From positions 1 through 22,085 of IMG/VR virus record IMGVR_UViG_3300008339_000568: a DNA stretch of 22,085 nucleotides; one strand, 5' to 3'. The notes under the pieces are model-generated. The model worked only from the letters and a program-made list of their open reading frames with translations. It searched no databases and was not told the DNA's origin. The stretch comes from a virus. Below are positions 12,451 to 21,253 of this stretch, piece after piece (within the stretch, counting starts at the first letter, position 1; each line of letters starts with the position of its first letter). The position numbers were made by a program, and so were the translations under genes.

Positions 12451-15400
12451 TTATGCGGGGCCAATCCTAGCAAAAGTTTGCTGATTGAGCAAGGTAAAGT
12501 TGTTGTTGAAGGCTTGAACCAGATTGTATCCAGCCGAGTTTGCCGTGTAGTCCAAGCCAGTTCCTTGGGCCAGCAAAGCTCCGTTTGCATACACTTCCAT
12601 AGCCAAGGGATTGCTTGGGAAGACATAGCTCAAAGCTCCATTGATGGAATAAGCCACAGTGTTTGTCACGTTGGATGCCGGAACACCAAAGTTGTTTTCA
12701 GAAAACATGATGAACGTCATTTTTCCAGCCACACCAGCCGGGAAGCCGCCAATTGAATTGCCAGAAAGGTCATAGTCAATTTCGCTAAATTGTGCGCCGT
12801 TGACGTAAACCATTTCAAAACCATTGCGAATCGTGAACTCAGGCGGCTCGTATGAGTTAGCAGCACTCAAGTCAACCGTGTATCGGCTAAACGGCCTGTA
12901 TGTTGAACCAGCAGCCCTACGCCTAAACGCGCTAAACCCATTGGTTGCTCCAGCAATGTTGGTTGTAAACACAATTGTTTTGGTGGTCGTGTTGACAGAC
13001 TGAACAGTGTAGGTTGTAGGCGTGTCTGCTGGCTGAGGCTGTGCGGCTGCAAAGCAAAGCAGGTCGCCTGCGCTGATAATTTGATAAGCTGGTGCGCTAT
13101 AGGTAATTGAGTTGGCTGTACTTGAGACAATTGTTACGTTCAAGTTTTCGTAGTATTGATCTGTACTGACGGCCCTCATGTTGAATACAGTCACAACCTC
13201 GCCAGAAGCGCAAGCATTATCTAAAACTACAGTTGTGGTCGTTTCAGAGTAATCGCTTGTGTCTTGCAGTACGCCATCACGAAATACAAGAATGTTGCCT
13301 ACAACATGATTGACGCTAAAAGTGGTCTGTCCAGATGTTGCAATGAAAACATTTTCTGTGTAAAAGAAGTCATCAGGCTGCGTGAATCCGACAACACGAC
13401 CAAACACATCAACGGTCAAAGTGGCTGCGTTAAACGTCTTGGAGTAAACACCATTGCCAAAGTTGAGGAACTTTTGCAAAGACACAATCATTGAGCCGTT
13501 TGTATTGTTGCTCACACTCAACAAACCATCGGCAGAACTAATTGCTGTTGTTCCTGCTTTGGTCAATTGACCAGTTCGCAAGTCAAGATCAATAAAGTTA
13601 GTCCCGTCTTCTAGCGCGCCCCAAACAGAAGTGTCGTACACAGATGATTCAGTAGGCACAAAAGCGCCGCCAAGGTTGTTGAACGCAGCATTTCCTACGG
13701 CAAAACTAAACTTGCGATTTGTTCGATTTGCATACAGCAAATAATTTGATGAGCCAAAGTTGCCTGCATACCAAGTGTAGTCAGCAGGGTTAGTGCTGGC
13801 ATTGGCTGTGACGTTATTCTGCAAGCCGTAATACGTCTTGTTGCGAGGGTTTGTGCTAAAGCCAGATGTGCCTGTGGCGTTGTCTGCATAACGCACAGCA
13901 AGGTATCTTTCGGTGTATTGGAAAGTAGTTGGCCTCCAGTTAAACAAAGCACTTGCTGGCGAATATTGGCTTGTAGCCACAGGATTGACAAGGCGATAGA
14001 ACAAGTACCAATTGCCTGCCGGAATCTGCACCTCAACTGTTGGCAGCGTCTGACCAGCAGAGTAAGGCACTCCGTTGCTTGGAATGCTTGTTGTGCCGCC
14101 CAAGTAAATTTGCGATGCTGTTGGGTTGCTAAATGCCGAATACCAAACTTCTGCATAGGTGACAAATCCACCGCTGCCAACGTAAGGCTGAACAGTAAAG
14201 CTAGGCACTGGCGAACTTGGGAATGACGACACAACAATTGGCGCAATCAAGTTGCCAAAGTTTGCAGGGTCCGGCAAATTTGTGTTTGGCGCAGGGGTGT
14301 ATTTAGTAATGTCGCGGTCGTCATACACCTGTGCGTTGTATTCATTCAACTCAAAGGTTGCACCAAGATTGCCATCAGGCAAACTGACTTCAGACACCTT
14401 CATGACACGAAACAGCTTTGCCGTCCAGCCGTAGGATGAGTTTGTGATTGAGATGACATCACCAGCGTCAACTTGAATGCCCGTGTATGCGGTGCTGATG
14501 TTGACGATCAGGTCTTCACGAGCCTGTTCAAGAATGCGGGAAGCCAAATACTGAGCTTGCACAGAGTCATTAACCATCGACAATTGGATGGAAGACTTGT
14601 TTACTGGTTCGTTGGGATACAGCAATCCAGCGGGTGTTTCGTAGTACACAAAGTCAGATTGATCGCGGTTCTCTTTGCTTGGGAACTCGGCTTCAATTTG
14701 GTTTACGCTGCTAGTAATGTCATAAGCACTGACGCGAATCTCGCCAATGATGTTGCTGTCATCAAACGCAAGTGCTGTTGTTTCTGCCTTGTTGATGACA
14801 ACACCCCACTGCCCTTTGGCTGCGTTGTATTGATTCCAAGAGTCGCAAGCAATCATGATTGCGTTGATGTTCTCCAAACATGATTGGCCTGTATCAATAA
14901 CACCGTTGATGCGATAGCGTGGCTGAAAAAACTGTGTGCCATTTTGCAAGTAGGGAATCAAGCCGTCCGAGTATGTGTTCAAAGCAGCAGCAGAAGTTGC
15001 ATCAACAATGTCAGCAGCCATAGCGCCGCCATACAGTTCGTTTGTGATGTAGTCATACCAAACATCACCCGGCTTTGCAGCGCCAGTTCCATTGAGATAT
15101 TGACGGGCTTTAAACGTAACGGTTTGCATACCCGTTGTTTCTGCATCTCGGTTGTAGTTCAGCTTGATGATTGCAAAAGCCAAGCCATTCATTTGCCTGA
15201 CGTTACTTAACCAACGAGTCTCTAAGGGAATGTCGCTGCCACCCATAAAGATGTTCGGCAAAGATGCGCCATTGGTCGAGCTAATCACACCAGCCTGTGT
15301 TGATGTGTACAAGGCGATAAACAGGTTGCCGCTAACCTTTGTGTCAACGCCGCCAGCGCCATCAGTAAGGCTAACAACCCTTGTCCTGTCAGTTGCGTCA

Positions 15401-15768
15401 AATGCAATTTTCCTATCGCCCCAATACATATCAGATTGGTCAAACGTAAACTGACCATTTGGACTGATGTGCGAGACAACCATGACGTAGTACATTGTTT
15501 TGGCGTCTGTACTCAAGACGGCATCAACAAACCTGCCGCCGCAGTAAGCATCTCCGTAAACAATTGGAATGCTGTTGGTAGATGACGGGGGAACTTGCTG
15601 GCGAACGCCGTTGTCGATTGCTTGGCTGCTTCCTGCGTCTGGTGCAAATACACGAGACACAATGCTAGACACTGCAAAGTTAATCACAAAAGCAGCCGCA
15701 ATTTGTCCATATGTAAACGCAGCAATAGCAGTCTTTGTAACTGCGGCAACAATCATTGACCCAACCAT
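12451..15768 (-). CDS. Tail tip attachment protein, lambda gpJ-like
   Basis: A 1105-residue central tail-tip protein. Residues 5-45 form a hydrophobic Ala-rich segment (KTAIAAFTYGQIAAAFVINF) reminiscent of the end of lambda gpI, followed by QQVPPSSTNSIPIVYGDAYCGG, typical of gpJ family starts. The centre (about 330-510) has the phage-tail_3 type hub: SIQLSMVNDSVQAQYLASRI, DAGDVISITNSSYGW, GATFELNEYNAQVYD. The C-terminal half has beta domains likely to be displayed, including GQTTFSVNHVVGNILVFRDG (about 810-830) and a related final module (about 1035-1105) of a kind found in fibres. It should close the tail and carry receptor binding and DNA-exit functions. GAAGGAA precedes the ATG and overlaps the previous stop. 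Confidence 0.9.
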   Translation of the reverse strand: MVGSMIVAAVTKTAIAAFTYGQIAAAFVINFAVSSIVSRVFAPDAGSSQAIDNGVRQQVPPSSTNSIPIVYGDAYCGGRFVDAVLSTDAKTMYYVMVVSHISPNGQFTFDQSDMYWGDRKIAFDATDRTRVVSLTDGAGGVDTKVSGNLFIALYTSTQAGVISSTNGASLPNIFMGGSDIPLETRWLSNVRQMNGLAFAIIKLNYNRDAETTGMQTVTFKARQYLNGTGAAKPGDVWYDYITNELYGGAMAADIVDATSAAALNTYSDGLIPYLQNGTQFFQPRYRINGVIDTGQSCLENINAIMIACDSWNQYNAAKGQWGVVINKAETTALAFDDSNIIGEIRVSAYDITSSVNQIEAEFPSKENRDQSDFVYYETPAGLLYPNEPVNKSSIQLSMVNDSVQAQYLASRILEQAREDLIVNISTAYTGIQVDAGDVISITNSSYGWTAKLFRVMKVSEVSLPDGNLGATFELNEYNAQVYDDRDITKYTPAPNTNLPDPANFGNLIAPIVVSSFPSSPVPSFTVQPYVGSGGFVTYAEVWYSAFSNPTASQIYLGGTTSIPSNGVPYSAGQTLPTVEVQIPAGNWYLFYRLVNPVATSQYSPASALFNWRPTTFQYTERYLAVRYADNATGTSGFSTNPRNKTYYGLQNNVTANASTNPADYTWYAGNFGSSNYLLYANRTNRKFSFAVGNAAFNNLGGAFVPTESSVYDTSVWGALEDGTNFIDLDLRTGQLTKAGTTAISSADGLLSVSNNTNGSMIVSLQKFLNFGNGVYSKTFNAATLTVDVFGRVVGFTQPDDFFYTENVFIATSGQTTFSVNHVVGNILVFRDGVLQDTSDYSETTTTVVLDNACASGEVVTVFNMRAVSTDQYYENLNVTIVSSTANSITYSAPAYQIISAGDLLCFAAAQPQPADTPTTYTVQSVNTTTKTIVFTTNIAGATNGFSAFRRRAAGSTYRPFSRYTVDLSAANSYEPPEFTIRNGFEMVYVNGAQFSEIDYDLSGNSIGGFPAGVAGKMTFIMFSENNFGVPASNVTNTVAYSINGALSYVFPSNPLAMEVYANGALLAQGTGLDYTANSAGYNLVQAFNNNFTLLNQQTFARIGPA

Positions 15769-15770
15769 AT

Positions 15771-16217
15771 CTATTCCTTCACAAAACTAGCGCCAACCGC
15801 CTTGTAGCCGCGCTTGGTGTAATCAATCAATGGGCCTGATGCCGATACAGATGTAATGACGCAATGAACATCGCCACTGCTCAACATCTGATCGGCTTGC
15901 TGGTCAAACGCTTTCCAGAGCCGACCACCAATTGTGCCGTTTCTGTACTCAGGCTCTACCCACCAAAGCAACTCATTCAATTCTCTCACCTTTGGACACC
16001 AGATGTTCTGATTCTTGATGCCAATAATTGCGCCTCTCATGTGCTTATCTATATAGACAAACCCGCGCCCCATGATGATGCCAAACAACAAGCTCTCAAC
16101 ATATTTAGGGTCATGATTGACCTGTTTACCCAAAACCGTAATGGGATTCTCAAAGGCATACGCCTCAACAATCTCAAGCAGTCGTGGTATGTCGTATCTT
16201 GTCGCTAGTCTTATCAT
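15771..16217 (-). CDS. GNAT-like acetyltransferase-fold protein in tail module
   Basis: A 148-residue protein with the layout of a GNAT N-acetyltransferase: MIRLATRYDIPRLLEIVEAY (strand 1, helix 1), GFVYIDKHMRGAIIGI (central strands), ELLWWVEPEYRNGTIGGRLWKAF (strand 4 and the acetyl-CoA loop, where R/Q-x-x-G-x-G/A is usual: here RNGTIGG), then a C-terminal DYTKRGYKAVGASFVKE. Lambda encodes its NlpC/P60 tail hydrolase gpK at about this position; no NlpC/P60 motif is seen here. Whether it is an active enzyme or a structural use of the fold is unknown. It overlaps the upstream gene by ATGA and its stop overlaps the ribosome site of the gpJ-like gene. Confidence 0.7.
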   Translation of the reverse strand: MIRLATRYDIPRLLEIVEAYAFENPITVLGKQVNHDPKYVESLLFGIIMGRGFVYIDKHMRGAIIGIKNQNIWCPKVRELNELLWWVEPEYRNGTIGGRLWKAFDQQADQMLSSGDVHCVITSVSASGPLIDYTKRGYKAVGASFVKE

Positions 16218-16852
16218 CGTCCAAAGATTCTTTGTGATGGTGCGTTAGATGAAGCCTGACTGCCAGAGGTATTGGGTTGACCGCCAAAGTCAAAGTATGA
16301 GCCAGCAATAGTCGGAACTCGGTTCATGCTTGTGTCGTTTGGATAGTACACCTGCCAAATCTTTGGTGTCGTGCGTACACCGCCAACACGGTTCTCAAGG
16401 ATTGTCCGGAACGAGGCACAGGACAGACCAACAGTTGCCACGCGAATGCGTAGCTGCTCGTTGAAGTCTTCTGTGATTGAGTAATTGGAAACAATGCCTT
16501 GATAACGCTTGAAAAACTGCTGCGTAGGCGTTGTAATGATTTGGTTGTTGGAGTCCAAGAATCCACGCCACACCTCAATGCGTGAACCTTTAATGTTAGA
16601 CCCCAAAACAACAGCCACGTTAGTTCCGTCAACTCCAGTCAAGGACACAGACAAGTCAGAGCTAGTTGCTTTGATGTCTCGCTTGATGTCGCTCAGTTGC
16701 AGCAGACTACCAAGGTTTGTGAACGCGATGCCGTTGACAGTGATTGGTGACGCTGCGTTGCAAAACGTATATATGTTTGACGAAACAGTAAGCCTAATAA
16801 ATTCTGCTTGCTGAATAGACGAGCTATTCAGCGCGGTCATTGTTGTAGTCAT
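16214..16852 (-). CDS. Distal tail protein (lambda gpL position)
   Basis: A 212-residue beta-rich protein: AEFIRLTVSSNIYTFCNAASPITVNG, then LQLSDIKRDIKATSSDLSVSLTGVDG and SRIEVWRGFLDSNN, then FFKRYQGIVSNYSI. This resembles DUF2163/DUF1833-type tail proteins near the tail tip. The SCASFRTILENRVGGVRT segment is typical of this family, where Cys and Arg residues occur near the end of the domain. By position it corresponds to lambda gpL, a tail-tip complex component. The start has an ATGA overlap with the previous gene. The last 40 residues are low-complexity. Confidence 0.75.
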   Translation of the reverse strand: MTTTMTALNSSSIQQAEFIRLTVSSNIYTFCNAASPITVNGIAFTNLGSLLQLSDIKRDIKATSSDLSVSLTGVDGTNVAVVLGSNIKGSRIEVWRGFLDSNNQIITTPTQQFFKRYQGIVSNYSITEDFNEQLRIRVATVGLSCASFRTILENRVGGVRTTPKIWQVYYPNDTSMNRVPTIAGSYFDFGGQPNTSGSQASSNAPSQRIFGR

Positions 16853-17499
16853 CCTGTAATGTCCTCTCTAAATACAAACGCTTCATCCCATTGCACAAAG
16901 GCACTTCCGGGTGCTGGCATAAGTGTATAGGTTGGGCATTTTTCTGCCAAGACTGTAAAAGTACAATCGTTTCCTACGTTGGTCAAAGTGCCAACAGACA
17001 CAGTGCCAATCACAGGACGATGCAGGCTGACGGATACAGTTGTGTTAACGCCGCGCAAAACATCTTGGCGCACTTTGTATGTGTATTGACCCATCTGCAA
17101 GAAATCACCAGCCTTAAACACAATCCTTGCTGAAGGCACGGATGGAAGATTGCCAACAGAAATAATTTGCGAGTTGGCAGCAGGCACAGCAGCCAAAGTC
17201 AAGGCATTTACTTGCGGAAGAGTCAATTCACCCTGATACGCAGTAAACCAAGACAAGTTGCCGCTGTTGAACGTGATTGTCTCTGGCAACTGGCGATCAA
17301 GGTTGTCAATCGTTTGAATGATGTCTCGGGAAGTCGCATAAGGCAGATAGTTGTGAGGCACAACTGTAAACACCCACGGCACAGCAGTAAGGTATTGAGC
17401 CACGCGCACCTGACCAGAACGGCTGACCTGCTGGCCTACCGTCCTTCGGTTATTCACAGTCATGGACTGCTGATTCTCAAAGATGGTCTGGAACGACAT
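16849..17499 (-). CDS. Minor tail protein (lambda gpM position)
   Basis: A 216-residue protein: SMTVNNRRTVGQQVSRSGQVRVAQYLTAVPWVFTV, then DIIQTIDNLDRQLPETITF, then beta strands including RIVFKAGDFLQMGQYTYKVRQDV, which suggest a distal-tail (Dit-like) ring protein. It occupies the slot between the tape measure and the gpL-like protein. Its ATG shares one base with the tape-measure stop (TAATG). Longer than lambda gpM (109 residues), so equivalence is positional, not proved. It probably forms part of the tail-tip initiator complex with the two downstream proteins. Confidence 0.7.
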   Translation of the reverse strand: MSFQTIFENQQSMTVNNRRTVGQQVSRSGQVRVAQYLTAVPWVFTVVPHNYLPYATSRDIIQTIDNLDRQLPETITFNSGNLSWFTAYQGELTLPQVNALTLAAVPAANSQIISVGNLPSVPSARIVFKAGDFLQMGQYTYKVRQDVLRGVNTTVSVSLHRPVIGTVSVGTLTNVGNDCTFTVLAEKCPTYTLMPAPGSAFVQWDEAFVFREDITG

Positions 17500-19937
17500 T
17501 ATGTTCTCCCGAAATTGGTAGCGAGGTTCTTGTTGGCGTACTGATTAGCCGCCCAAATCGCGTTAGAACTGCCTAGAAGACGATCTTCAAACGATTTGGT
17601 GTCAATGGCATTAATGTAGTTGTTTGTCACGTTGGTGGTGGTTGTCATGCCCATGCTGTGGTTCGGGATGATCGTGCCCGATCCCGATGGAACAAACATT
17701 TCTGGACCTTTCTCGCCAACCATGTATGGAGTGTTAGCAGAAACAGGGCCGCCATTGGCTCTTAGGCCGATGCCGCTACCTGATGGCGCATTAAGAGCAT
17801 ACATACTTGGGTTGCCAATGCCAGTTGTAGGAGCAAATCTGGCAAACAAACCACGCAGCAACGTCATAGCCTGCATCTTCATGTGCATGGCAATTAAGTC
17901 TTGGATGACGCTACGAGCAAAGTCTTTCATGCTCAACTTGCCAGTCTTGACAAAGTTGTCAATGGCAGAACTCATGTTGTTCCACACAGAGTCAAACACA
18001 CGCTGCGTCCTGAGCATGGATGTCTCAATCTCAATAAACAGCTTTGCCATTTGCTCTTGGCGGTCAATTTGGTCAAGGTTAAACTGCTGGTCAGGACCGC
18101 CTTGCGCTTCAACCTCTTTCCTGCGCCGTGCGTACTCAAGCGAAAGCTGTGCAAGCCTTTGCTCTTTCTCCATTGCAAAGATCATCTTGTTCCGCATCTC
18201 CAGTTGCTCTTTGGCAAATTCCATTTCTCTGGTTCTGCCTTGATTTTGAGTGCGGATAGCAGCCAGTCGATTATCTTCAGTCGCTCTAGCAAGATTTGCT
18301 TCATCACGCAGTTTTTGCTCATCAGCAAATTCGGCAAGCATATATTTGGTGCGAATTTGCCTAATCCTTTCGGCAGTCTCAGTGGCAATGACGATAGCCT
18401 TATTTTTGTAAATCTCAAGGTTCTGCGCGGTGGCCCTGCCGTCTTCTTCACGGTTCTTTTGCGCCATCTCTGTGCGAGCATCAGCCAACTTCTTCATTGA
18501 CTCAAGCTGCAAAGCCTCAATCTCTCCAACACCTACACGAGCGCCTGCAAACTCTGCATCGGTCTGAGCTTTGGCGACTTCAAATGCTTTGCTACGCAGC
18601 ATTCCCTTGTACTTGTCGTACTCGTCAATTTTGGCTTTGGCATCGCCAACATCTTTGGCTGTTGTTGATCTGTTTTGCAGTCGCTGAATTTCAAGGATGT
18701 TTTCTTTGGCTGCTTCAAGAGCCGCAAGAGTTTTGCGCCATCCACGAGTGAAAACAGTGTCCTCATCCTCTTTGGTTCCAGCCAGCTTTTTCTTGACCAT
18801 ATCAATTTGATTGGTCAATGAGTCCAAAGTCTCGGTCTGAGTTGGACCTGTAAGCAATTCTTTCAGCTTGTCGTAATAACCGCTGACAGCTTTTGTAACA
18901 TCCTTCCAAGCTCCCTCAAGAATGCCAAGCTCTCGGCGCTGTTGCTCAAGTTTGGTGTTCAGGGCTACAGCCACAACTTGTGCGGCCTCTTGTTTTTTGC
19001 CTGCCCTTTCAAGGGCTTCAATTTGCTTGTACTGCTCAAGCGTCAAAAAGTTCATCTCTTTATTAAGAGACTTTGCGCCTTCAGTAGTGCCGTTCAAACC
19101 GCCTTTTAGTTTGTCAGTTGCTTCTTTTGCGCTAACGCCTGCAATCTCAGAATAAGTGATGACTGCTTGAGTGACTGCCTCAAAAGCCTTGCCAGTAAAC
19201 TGGCCTGTGGAAATTACTTCCATCAAAGCATCTTTAGTTTTGCCAATGCTTGCGTTTGTGCTTTCGCTAAGTGTCTTGGCAAGCCTGAAGAAAGATTCTT
19301 CGGTTACGCCAGAAAACTTGCCTGTCAATGTCAATGCGTCTTGCAGCCTGTGCAAGTCATCTGCCGCCTGATATGCGGCAAGAGCCATAGTGCCAATTGC
19401 CAGTGCAGCACCGCCAGCGCCAATTGTTACAGGCGTAAACAAAGAGCCAACAGCACGGAGCGCATTGCCTACGCCACCCATGACGTCTTTAAGCTGACCA
19501 CCCTGCTGCAAGATGGCGATAAATGGGCTTTGGCCGGAAGCGATCTGTGTCACCAAGTCAGTTGTTTGGTAAGTCAACTGAATCTTCTGTTGCTCGTTCA
19601 TCTTAAACTGAGCGTTAGTCGCATTCTTAGCAGAAGCAGCCATCTTGTCATAAGCTGCCGCCTGATCCATCAAACGCCTCTTCATGTCAGAAGTAGCGTT
19701 CATGAATTTGCCGCTGGTTGTCTCACGCTGCATCAACTCAACGCGAGACAATGCCTTACCATAATCATCAGTGGCGTGAGTTAGCTCTCTCAACTCTTTT
19801 GCCGCAGCATCAGTGTCGCGGCGAATCGCATTTTTCAGCTTCGCATTTTCAGAAATGGCTTTATCGATAGACGCAGTAAATTCAGCCGTGTCCAAGCCAA
19901 GGACAACGCCAAGTCGGGCAATGTTTTGTGAAGCCAT
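17499..19937 (-). CDS. Tail tape measure protein
   Basis: An 812-residue tape measure of the lambda gpH class. Residues 1-160 are helical (ARLGVVLGLDTAEFTASIDKA, LTYQTTDLVTQIASGQSPFIAILQQGGQL: the N-terminal prophage tape-measure motif). A hydrophobic Gly/Ala segment lies near 170-192. Long coiled-coil stretches follow (about 300-640, rich in E, K, Q, R), then the lambda-type C-terminal block MKDFARSVIQDLIAMHMKMQAM (about 665-690) and GGPVSANTPYMVGEKGPEMFVP. At about 0.15 nm per residue, tail length should be near 120 nm, similar to lambda. It guides tail tube length and may be ejected with DNA. One-base overlap with the upstream gene. Confidence 0.93.
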   Translation of the reverse strand: MASQNIARLGVVLGLDTAEFTASIDKAISENAKLKNAIRRDTDAAAKELRELTHATDDYGKALSRVELMQRETTSGKFMNATSDMKRRLMDQAAAYDKMAASAKNATNAQFKMNEQQKIQLTYQTTDLVTQIASGQSPFIAILQQGGQLKDVMGGVGNALRAVGSLFTPVTIGAGGAALAIGTMALAAYQAADDLHRLQDALTLTGKFSGVTEESFFRLAKTLSESTNASIGKTKDALMEVISTGQFTGKAFEAVTQAVITYSEIAGVSAKEATDKLKGGLNGTTEGAKSLNKEMNFLTLEQYKQIEALERAGKKQEAAQVVAVALNTKLEQQRRELGILEGAWKDVTKAVSGYYDKLKELLTGPTQTETLDSLTNQIDMVKKKLAGTKEDEDTVFTRGWRKTLAALEAAKENILEIQRLQNRSTTAKDVGDAKAKIDEYDKYKGMLRSKAFEVAKAQTDAEFAGARVGVGEIEALQLESMKKLADARTEMAQKNREEDGRATAQNLEIYKNKAIVIATETAERIRQIRTKYMLAEFADEQKLRDEANLARATEDNRLAAIRTQNQGRTREMEFAKEQLEMRNKMIFAMEKEQRLAQLSLEYARRRKEVEAQGGPDQQFNLDQIDRQEQMAKLFIEIETSMLRTQRVFDSVWNNMSSAIDNFVKTGKLSMKDFARSVIQDLIAMHMKMQAMTLLRGLFARFAPTTGIGNPSMYALNAPSGSGIGLRANGGPVSANTPYMVGEKGPEMFVPSGSGTIIPNHSMGMTTTTNVTNNYINAIDTKSFEDRLLGSSNAIWAANQYANKNLATNFGRT

Positions 19938-20431
19938 TATTTGTTCCTCTTGCGTTCCAGTTTCTTGGCGTAATCAACGATTCCTTGAGCCAATTCAGAT
20001 TTTAGTGCGCCAAGTACTGTCTGTACGTTTTCTTGCAATGCAGGGCGTAAAAAAGGGTTTGCTGGCGTCTTCTTAGTGCCAAACTCGTTTGCCAGTGAAA
20101 CAGCACTCTTTTTGACTGATACAACCGCAATTGCCGCATCAGTTTCATTGACATATTCACTGCGTTTATCCCTTTCGCTTGGGACGCGAGCATTCACGCG
20201 AATGGTGTCTCTCATGTGAAATGGATTGTCGGCATCCCTTGGCTTATCGCCAACTCTGGCCTTGGACTTGGCAGAGTTCAAAACCGACTCCATAGCCGAC
20301 TTAGCCGCAGGAACAAGAGTGTTCCTAGCAACCAAGTCACCCCGAAAATCCCTAGCCATCTCTTGTAATTGCTGCTCAAACTCAGCAAATCCGGTTAGCT
20401 GGTATTTTTGCCCTTGAGGGGTATAGGCCAT
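19937..20431 (-). CDS. HK97 gp10-like tail component
   Basis: A 164-residue protein resembling the HK97-gp10 family (tail completion or joining proteins): GFAEFEQQLQEMARDFRGDL with helices that follow (VPAAKSAMESVLNSAKSKAR), ..RDTIRVNAR.., then the characteristic VSLANEFGTKKTPANPFLRPAL motif. In most siphoviruses this family is encoded upstream of the tail tube gene; here it lies between the chaperones and the tape measure. Its stop overlaps the tape measure start by one base. The ATG starts one base after the T frame ends. Family call by motif. Confidence 0.8.
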   Translation of the reverse strand: MAYTPQGQKYQLTGFAEFEQQLQEMARDFRGDLVARNTLVPAAKSAMESVLNSAKSKARVGDKPRDADNPFHMRDTIRVNARVPSERDKRSEYVNETDAAIAVVSVKKSAVSLANEFGTKKTPANPFLRPALQENVQTVLGALKSELAQGIVDYAKKLERKRNK

Positions 20432-20432
20432 G

Positions 20433-20777
20433 TCAAACTTTCAAGAATGCCTCCGAACCGGGCTTCATCGCTACAAACGCCATCAATTGCTTGTTCGTCT
20501 GTTCACGCTGCTGCTCTTCGCTCAAAGGCGGGACGATATAGTCGTGCGTTGACGGCAAGACATCCTGCATTCGGAATGGCTTTGCCGTCTTCTGCATTTT
20601 CGAGTTTAAGTTGCCTGTGGTCAAGGAACTTAGCGCCAGCAAGACAGCCTTGTTCCCAATCATCCCATCAACCAACATAATCTCAATGTTCCGCAGGTCA
20701 TCGACCGGAATATCGTCAGGACACCCACCGTGAGCGTACACATACGCTCGGGCTTGTGAGTGGGCGTCCTGTATTAG
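20433..20777 (-). CDS. Tail assembly chaperone, T extension made by -1 frameshift
   Basis: Second half of the G-T fusion. After the slippery A AAA AAC in the G frame, a -1 shift reads LIQDAHSQARAYVYAHGG... for 114 residues to the stop at 20433. The fusion should be 270 residues and, as with lambda gpGT, bind the tape measure and recruit tail tube subunits. The same frame is open up to a GTG at 20858, but no good ribosome site was seen there and the frameshift explains the arrangement. It contains acidic and helical regions (DDIPVDDLRNIEIMLVDGMIGNKAVLLALSSL; LSEEQQREQTNKQLMAF). Confidence 0.85.
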   Translation of the reverse strand, partial: LIQDAHSQARAYVYAHGGCPDDIPVDDLRNIEIMLVDGMIGNKAVLLALSSLTTGNLNSKMQKTAKPFRMQDVLPSTHDYIVPPLSEEQQREQTNKQLMAFVAMKPGSEAFLKV

Positions 20778-20783
20778 TTTTTT
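20719..20783 (-). promoter_or_regulatory. Programmed -1 ribosomal frameshift signal
   Basis: On the minus strand the heptamer A AAA AAC (20783-20777, in the G reading frame AGA AAA AAC) is followed directly by the G stop TAA. After a 7-base spacer comes a two-tier stem: 20769-20760 (GGACGCCCAC) pairs with 20728-20719 (GTGGGTGTCC), 10 bp with one G-U; inside it 20749-20743 and 20738-20732 (GAGCGTA/TACGCTC) form a perfect 7-bp hairpin with a 4-base loop. Slippery site, spacer and stem all fit a classical -1 frameshift element, and the shifted frame continues into the T domain. Confidence 0.92.
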
Positions 20784-21244
20784 CTGGAATCCTTGTAGCC
20801 GGGTTGGATTGCCTCTGCAATCTTGGCAATCATTTCCAACTGCACAGCCATAGGCCACTCAGCGTCAATTTCCTCATAGGTCAAGTTGTCCAGAGTACCG
20901 ACCTCTGGAACCAGCAGCCTGATGAAGTAAACAATTCGCTGTTCCATCATGATGATTTGACGGACCAAATCCTTTGTGGATCGGCCCTCAACAATGACAT
21001 CATCTTCTGTGATTTCCACACCCTCAATCAATGTGCCAGTACGGAAGCTGGACGACATCTTTTCGTATCGCTGCTTCAGGACTTCATCGTCAATGGTTGT
21101 GATTGCTGTCTCAATTTGCTCCATCTCTTTGGTCAAAGGGATGCGAACCTTAAAGACATGACCACCAAGCTCAAATGTCTTGGTGCGTAGATGTGCGGAT
21201 GCCTTTTGGTAACTGTCGCCAAAAGCAGATTGAATGCGTGACAT
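20774..21244 (-). CDS. Tail assembly chaperone G
   Basis: A 156-residue acidic, helical protein: ELGGHVFKVRIPLTKEMEQIETAI, then MSSSFRTGTLIEGVEITEDDVIVEGRSTKDLVRQI and IDAEWPMAVQLEMIAKIAEAI. Length and position (between tail tube and tape measure) match phage tail assembly chaperones, which coat the tape measure during assembly and are absent from the virion. Its last codons AGA AAA AAC TAA hold the slippery site that lets a fraction of ribosomes continue into the T domain. AAGGAAA precedes the ATG at 21244. Confidence 0.88.
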   Translation of the reverse strand: MSRIQSAFGDSYQKASAHLRTKTFELGGHVFKVRIPLTKEMEQIETAITTIDDEVLKQRYEKMSSSFRTGTLIEGVEITEDDVIVEGRSTKDLVRQIIMMEQRIVYFIRLLVPEVGTLDNLTYEEIDAEWPMAVQLEMIAKIAEAIQPGYKDSRKN

Positions 21245-21253
21245 AATTTTTCC

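Noticed and set aside
20433-20858. Free-standing gene starting at GTG 20858
   Set aside because: The start lacks a good ribosome site and overlaps 85 bases of the G gene; the slippery heptamer with a stem-loop explains this frame as the T extension.
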